Position numbers and translations under genes: made by a program. From Solobacterium sp. (GTDB lineage Bacteria; Bacillota_I; Bacilli_A; Erysipelotrichales; Erysipelotrichaceae), in assembly GCA_017512725.1 (NCBI GenBank), contig JAFWEW010000031.1, forward strand, positions 62,001 to 126,000: a DNA stretch of 64,000 bases. The letters are read 5' to 3'. Numbering within the stretch: position 1 is the first letter of the stretch; each line of letters begins with the position of its first letter. The notes beneath the pieces are model-generated. The model was not told where the DNA came from. It was given only the letters and a program-made list of their open reading frames with translations, and made no database searches. Below, in pieces: positions 62,520 to 64,000 of the stretch.

Positions 62520-63284
62520 TTACTGTTTCGGGGTAACCGCAACGGCACGGACCGGCAGACCGGTAGCGCCTTTGATGCGCGGCCACATGACAAAGATCAG
62601 GGCACCGGCAGGGGCGACACGGTCAAGGTTGTCGAGCACTTCAACCTGCAGTTTTCCGCTGTCCAGCACATACCGTTCGCAGGCAAGATCACCGGCTTTT
62701 GCGGCTTCTGCAGATGCGTCGGTATCGAGGGTTTCATGTCCGTTGGCTGCCGCATTGCGCTCTTCATAGATGAACTTCAGTGCTTCCAGGGACCATCCGG
62801 GGAAGTTTTCACTGCCGTCTTCCGCAATACCGGAAAGCTTGTCCATATCCGGCCAGTTCTTTGCCCAGTCGGTACGGAGGGCGACAAATGCGCCGTCCGG
62901 GATCTGTCCGTATTTCGCTTCATACGCAAGCAGGTCTTCTTTTGTTACCGCATAATGGACATCCTCTTTTACCTTGTCGGTGATGTCGACCACGCAAAGC
63001 GGATACATCATGTTCTCCGTGGAATACGCTTCGGAGAGTTCCCGGTTGCGGACAAAGTGTCCCGGGAAGTCGATGTGTGTACCGAACTGTCCGGGGAACT
63101 TGAATGTCTGAATCAGGCATTCGAGCATCGGGTTGCCCCAGTCGAATACGGTTTTGCATACTTCGACGGAGCCTTCGGGGATGCCGGCCCATACCGGACT
63201 GTCATTGGACATTTCGTGGGAGAGTTCTACCCATTCGTAATTATTCTTCAGATCGTCTGCGAGCTCCCAGAGTTTGTAGGTCAT
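62520..63284 (-). CDS. Cyclase-family metal-dependent hydrolase
   Basis: 254 residues of the cyclase/kynurenine-formamidase-like family. WVELSHEMSNDSPVWAGIP at the start, and the metal motif H-x-D-F-P-G-H: QFGTHIDFPGHFV near 92. A later His/Glu segment completes the site. Family members hydrolyse formamides, lactones or cyclic amides. GGAGGAA precedes the ATG. It is linked to the AcnX locus by shared promoter motifs, so a ring-opening step in that pathway is possible. Confidence 0.88.
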   Translation of the reverse strand: MTYKLWELADDLKNNYEWVELSHEMSNDSPVWAGIPEGSVEVCKTVFDWGNPMLECLIQTFKFPGQFGTHIDFPGHFVRNRELSEAYSTENMMYPLCVVDITDKVKEDVHYAVTKEDLLAYEAKYGQIPDGAFVALRTDWAKNWPDMDKLSGIAEDGSENFPGWSLEALKFIYEERNAAANGHETLDTDASAEAAKAGDLACERYVLDSGKLQVEVLDNLDRVAPAGALIFVMWPRIKGATGLPVRAVAVTPKQ

Positions 63285-63319
63285 GATTCTATTCCTCCTC
63301 TCAGAAATCAGTTGTTTTC

Positions 63320-63408
63320 ATTCTAGCGCAAATAAAACATGCGTGTAGGGGAAGTGCCCGGTTTTCGGCGTCAAAAGAGTACGAAAATGTGCTGAAAATA
63401 CCTATAAT
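63320..63408. promoter_or_regulatory. Divergent promoter region B with the same motifs
   Basis: Between the cyclase gene (minus) and the zinc-ribbon gene (plus). It holds TAGAAT on the minus strand (63325-63320), CATGCGTGTAGG (63338), GCGTCA (63368), TGTGCTGAAAA (63388) and TATAAT (63403) on the plus strand. The order matches region A, though the gap between the first two motifs is about 14 bases shorter. Confidence 0.5.
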
Positions 63409-63445
63409 GGGAAAAAATGAAAAAAAATAATTAAGGAGGTCCGGT

Positions 63446-63928
63446 ATGGATTTGTTTGATAAGCTGTTTCCAAAAAAAGAGAATAAGATCGACAAAGCAC
63501 TTGAAGATGCCTATCAGAGTCTCGTTGGGAATAACCCTGTGACGAAGAAGGTCAACCGCATGATCAACGAGACGGCGGACCAGATTACCGGTTCCCTGGA
63601 AGAAGAACTTTACGGAAGCGCAAAGTCCCTGCCGGGAGAACATGGCGATGTGATTGACAACTTTGAGGAACGGCGGCTGGAATGGGACAGGATGTTTGAC
63701 CAGATCGAAGAGAAAGAGCTCAGTCAGTACAAGATCTGCGAGGCATGCGGCCAGATGGTGCCGTCGGATCGGGAAATCTGTCCGTACTGCGATGTGAAGC
63801 TTCCGGATCATACTGCAGCGGTACGGATCTGTCCGCACTGCGGCGCAAAGAACCGTGCGCTCAATTTCTACTGCACCAGCTGCGGAAAGGACATGGGCCC
63901 GCTTGTGGAAGAGGGCGAAGAGAAATAG
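63446..63928 (+). CDS. Zinc-ribbon protein of unknown function
   Basis: 160 residues, cytoplasmic and acidic. An N-terminal helical half is followed by two zinc ribbons: CEACG..CPYC (near 92-110) and CPHCG..CTSCG (near 128-148). AAGGAGG precedes the ATG. It could be an adaptor or regulator; its promoter region shares motifs with the AcnX locus. A terminator follows. Confidence 0.75.
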   Translation: MDLFDKLFPKKENKIDKALEDAYQSLVGNNPVTKKVNRMINETADQITGSLEEELYGSAKSLPGEHGDVIDNFEERRLEWDRMFDQIEEKELSQYKICEACGQMVPSDREICPYCDVKLPDHTAAVRICPHCGAKNRALNFYCTSCGKDMGPLVEEGEEK

Positions 63929-63938
63929 CCAGACGATG

Positions 63939-63972
63939 AACATGGGGTCTTGTGAATAAGCCTCATGTTTTT
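63939..63972 (+). terminator. Intrinsic terminator
   Basis: AACATGGGG / CCTCATGTT (with one G-U pair), 13-base loop, then TTTTT. It ends the zinc-ribbon transcript. The last 28 bases of the window show no gene. Confidence 0.75.
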
Positions 63973-64000
63973 CACACGTCCGTATTACAATGAATGAAGC

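Overview
The window looks like the chromosome of a low-to-moderate GC Firmicute. Strong AGGAGG ribosome-binding sites, sigma-A type promoters, hairpin-plus-T-run terminators, lipobox lipoproteins and a PTS-type permease all fit. My guess is an anaerobic Erysipelotrichia- or Clostridia-like gut bacterium (ferredoxin-type aldo/keto reductase, old-yellow-enzyme/aconitase X genes, acetolactate decarboxylase). The lineage is inferred from protein style only. I see no rRNA, tRNA, phage or CRISPR array.

Layout. 1-6 kb: end of an unknown gene, a DUF2779 protein, a WYL regulator, a small membrane protein, a lipoprotein and a lipoprotein serine hydrolase. 6-14 kb: a Fic protein, two overlapping GGDEF/EAL proteins and a membrane-anchored HAD phosphatase. 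14-17.4 kb: GNAT, a DUF3810 metalloprotease-like protein preceded by a structured leader RNA with its own promoter and terminator, and a PTS-like permease. 17.5-21 kb: an aldo/keto reductase pseudogene split by a complete IS200/IS605 element (TnpA+TnpB). 21-23 kb: glycosyltransferase and Cof phosphatase. 23-32.7 kb: a nitrogen-assimilation operon on the minus strand, glnA - ANTAR regulator - gltB - gltD - asnB, with a GlnR-like operator over the promoter and a leader terminator. 32.8-33.7 kb: two small proteins with double-glycine (bacteriocin-like) leaders. 33.8-44 kb: lipoprotein, HEAT-like protein, Pr6Pr-like membrane protein, metallophosphoesterase, nucleotide kinase-like protein, HD-GYP sensor, small proteins and AzlCD. 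44-57.6 kb: short plus-strand operons of alpha/beta hydrolases, GNATs, TauE/SafE, a CoA-ligase-like protein, an MFS exporter behind a coupled 21-codon ORF, flavodoxin, glutaredoxin-like protein, acetolactate decarboxylase, and a second structured leader RNA before a GNAT gene. 57.8-64 kb: an operon of aconitase X large and small subunits plus an OYE-family oxidoreductase, then an NAD(P)H:quinone-reductase-like gene, a cyclase-family hydrolase and a zinc-ribbon protein.

How the genes work together. The nitrogen operon turns ammonia into glutamine, glutamate and asparagine, and appears controlled at two levels (operator and attenuator). The three c-di-GMP genes (two EAL, one HD-GYP) point to active second-messenger turnover. 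The right-hand locus carries the same ordered short motifs in its two divergent promoter regions, suggesting one regulon for an uncharacterised catabolic pathway that includes aconitase X. The two structured leaders, the glnA control region, the double-glycine peptides and the shared-motif regulon are the best candidates for new biology.
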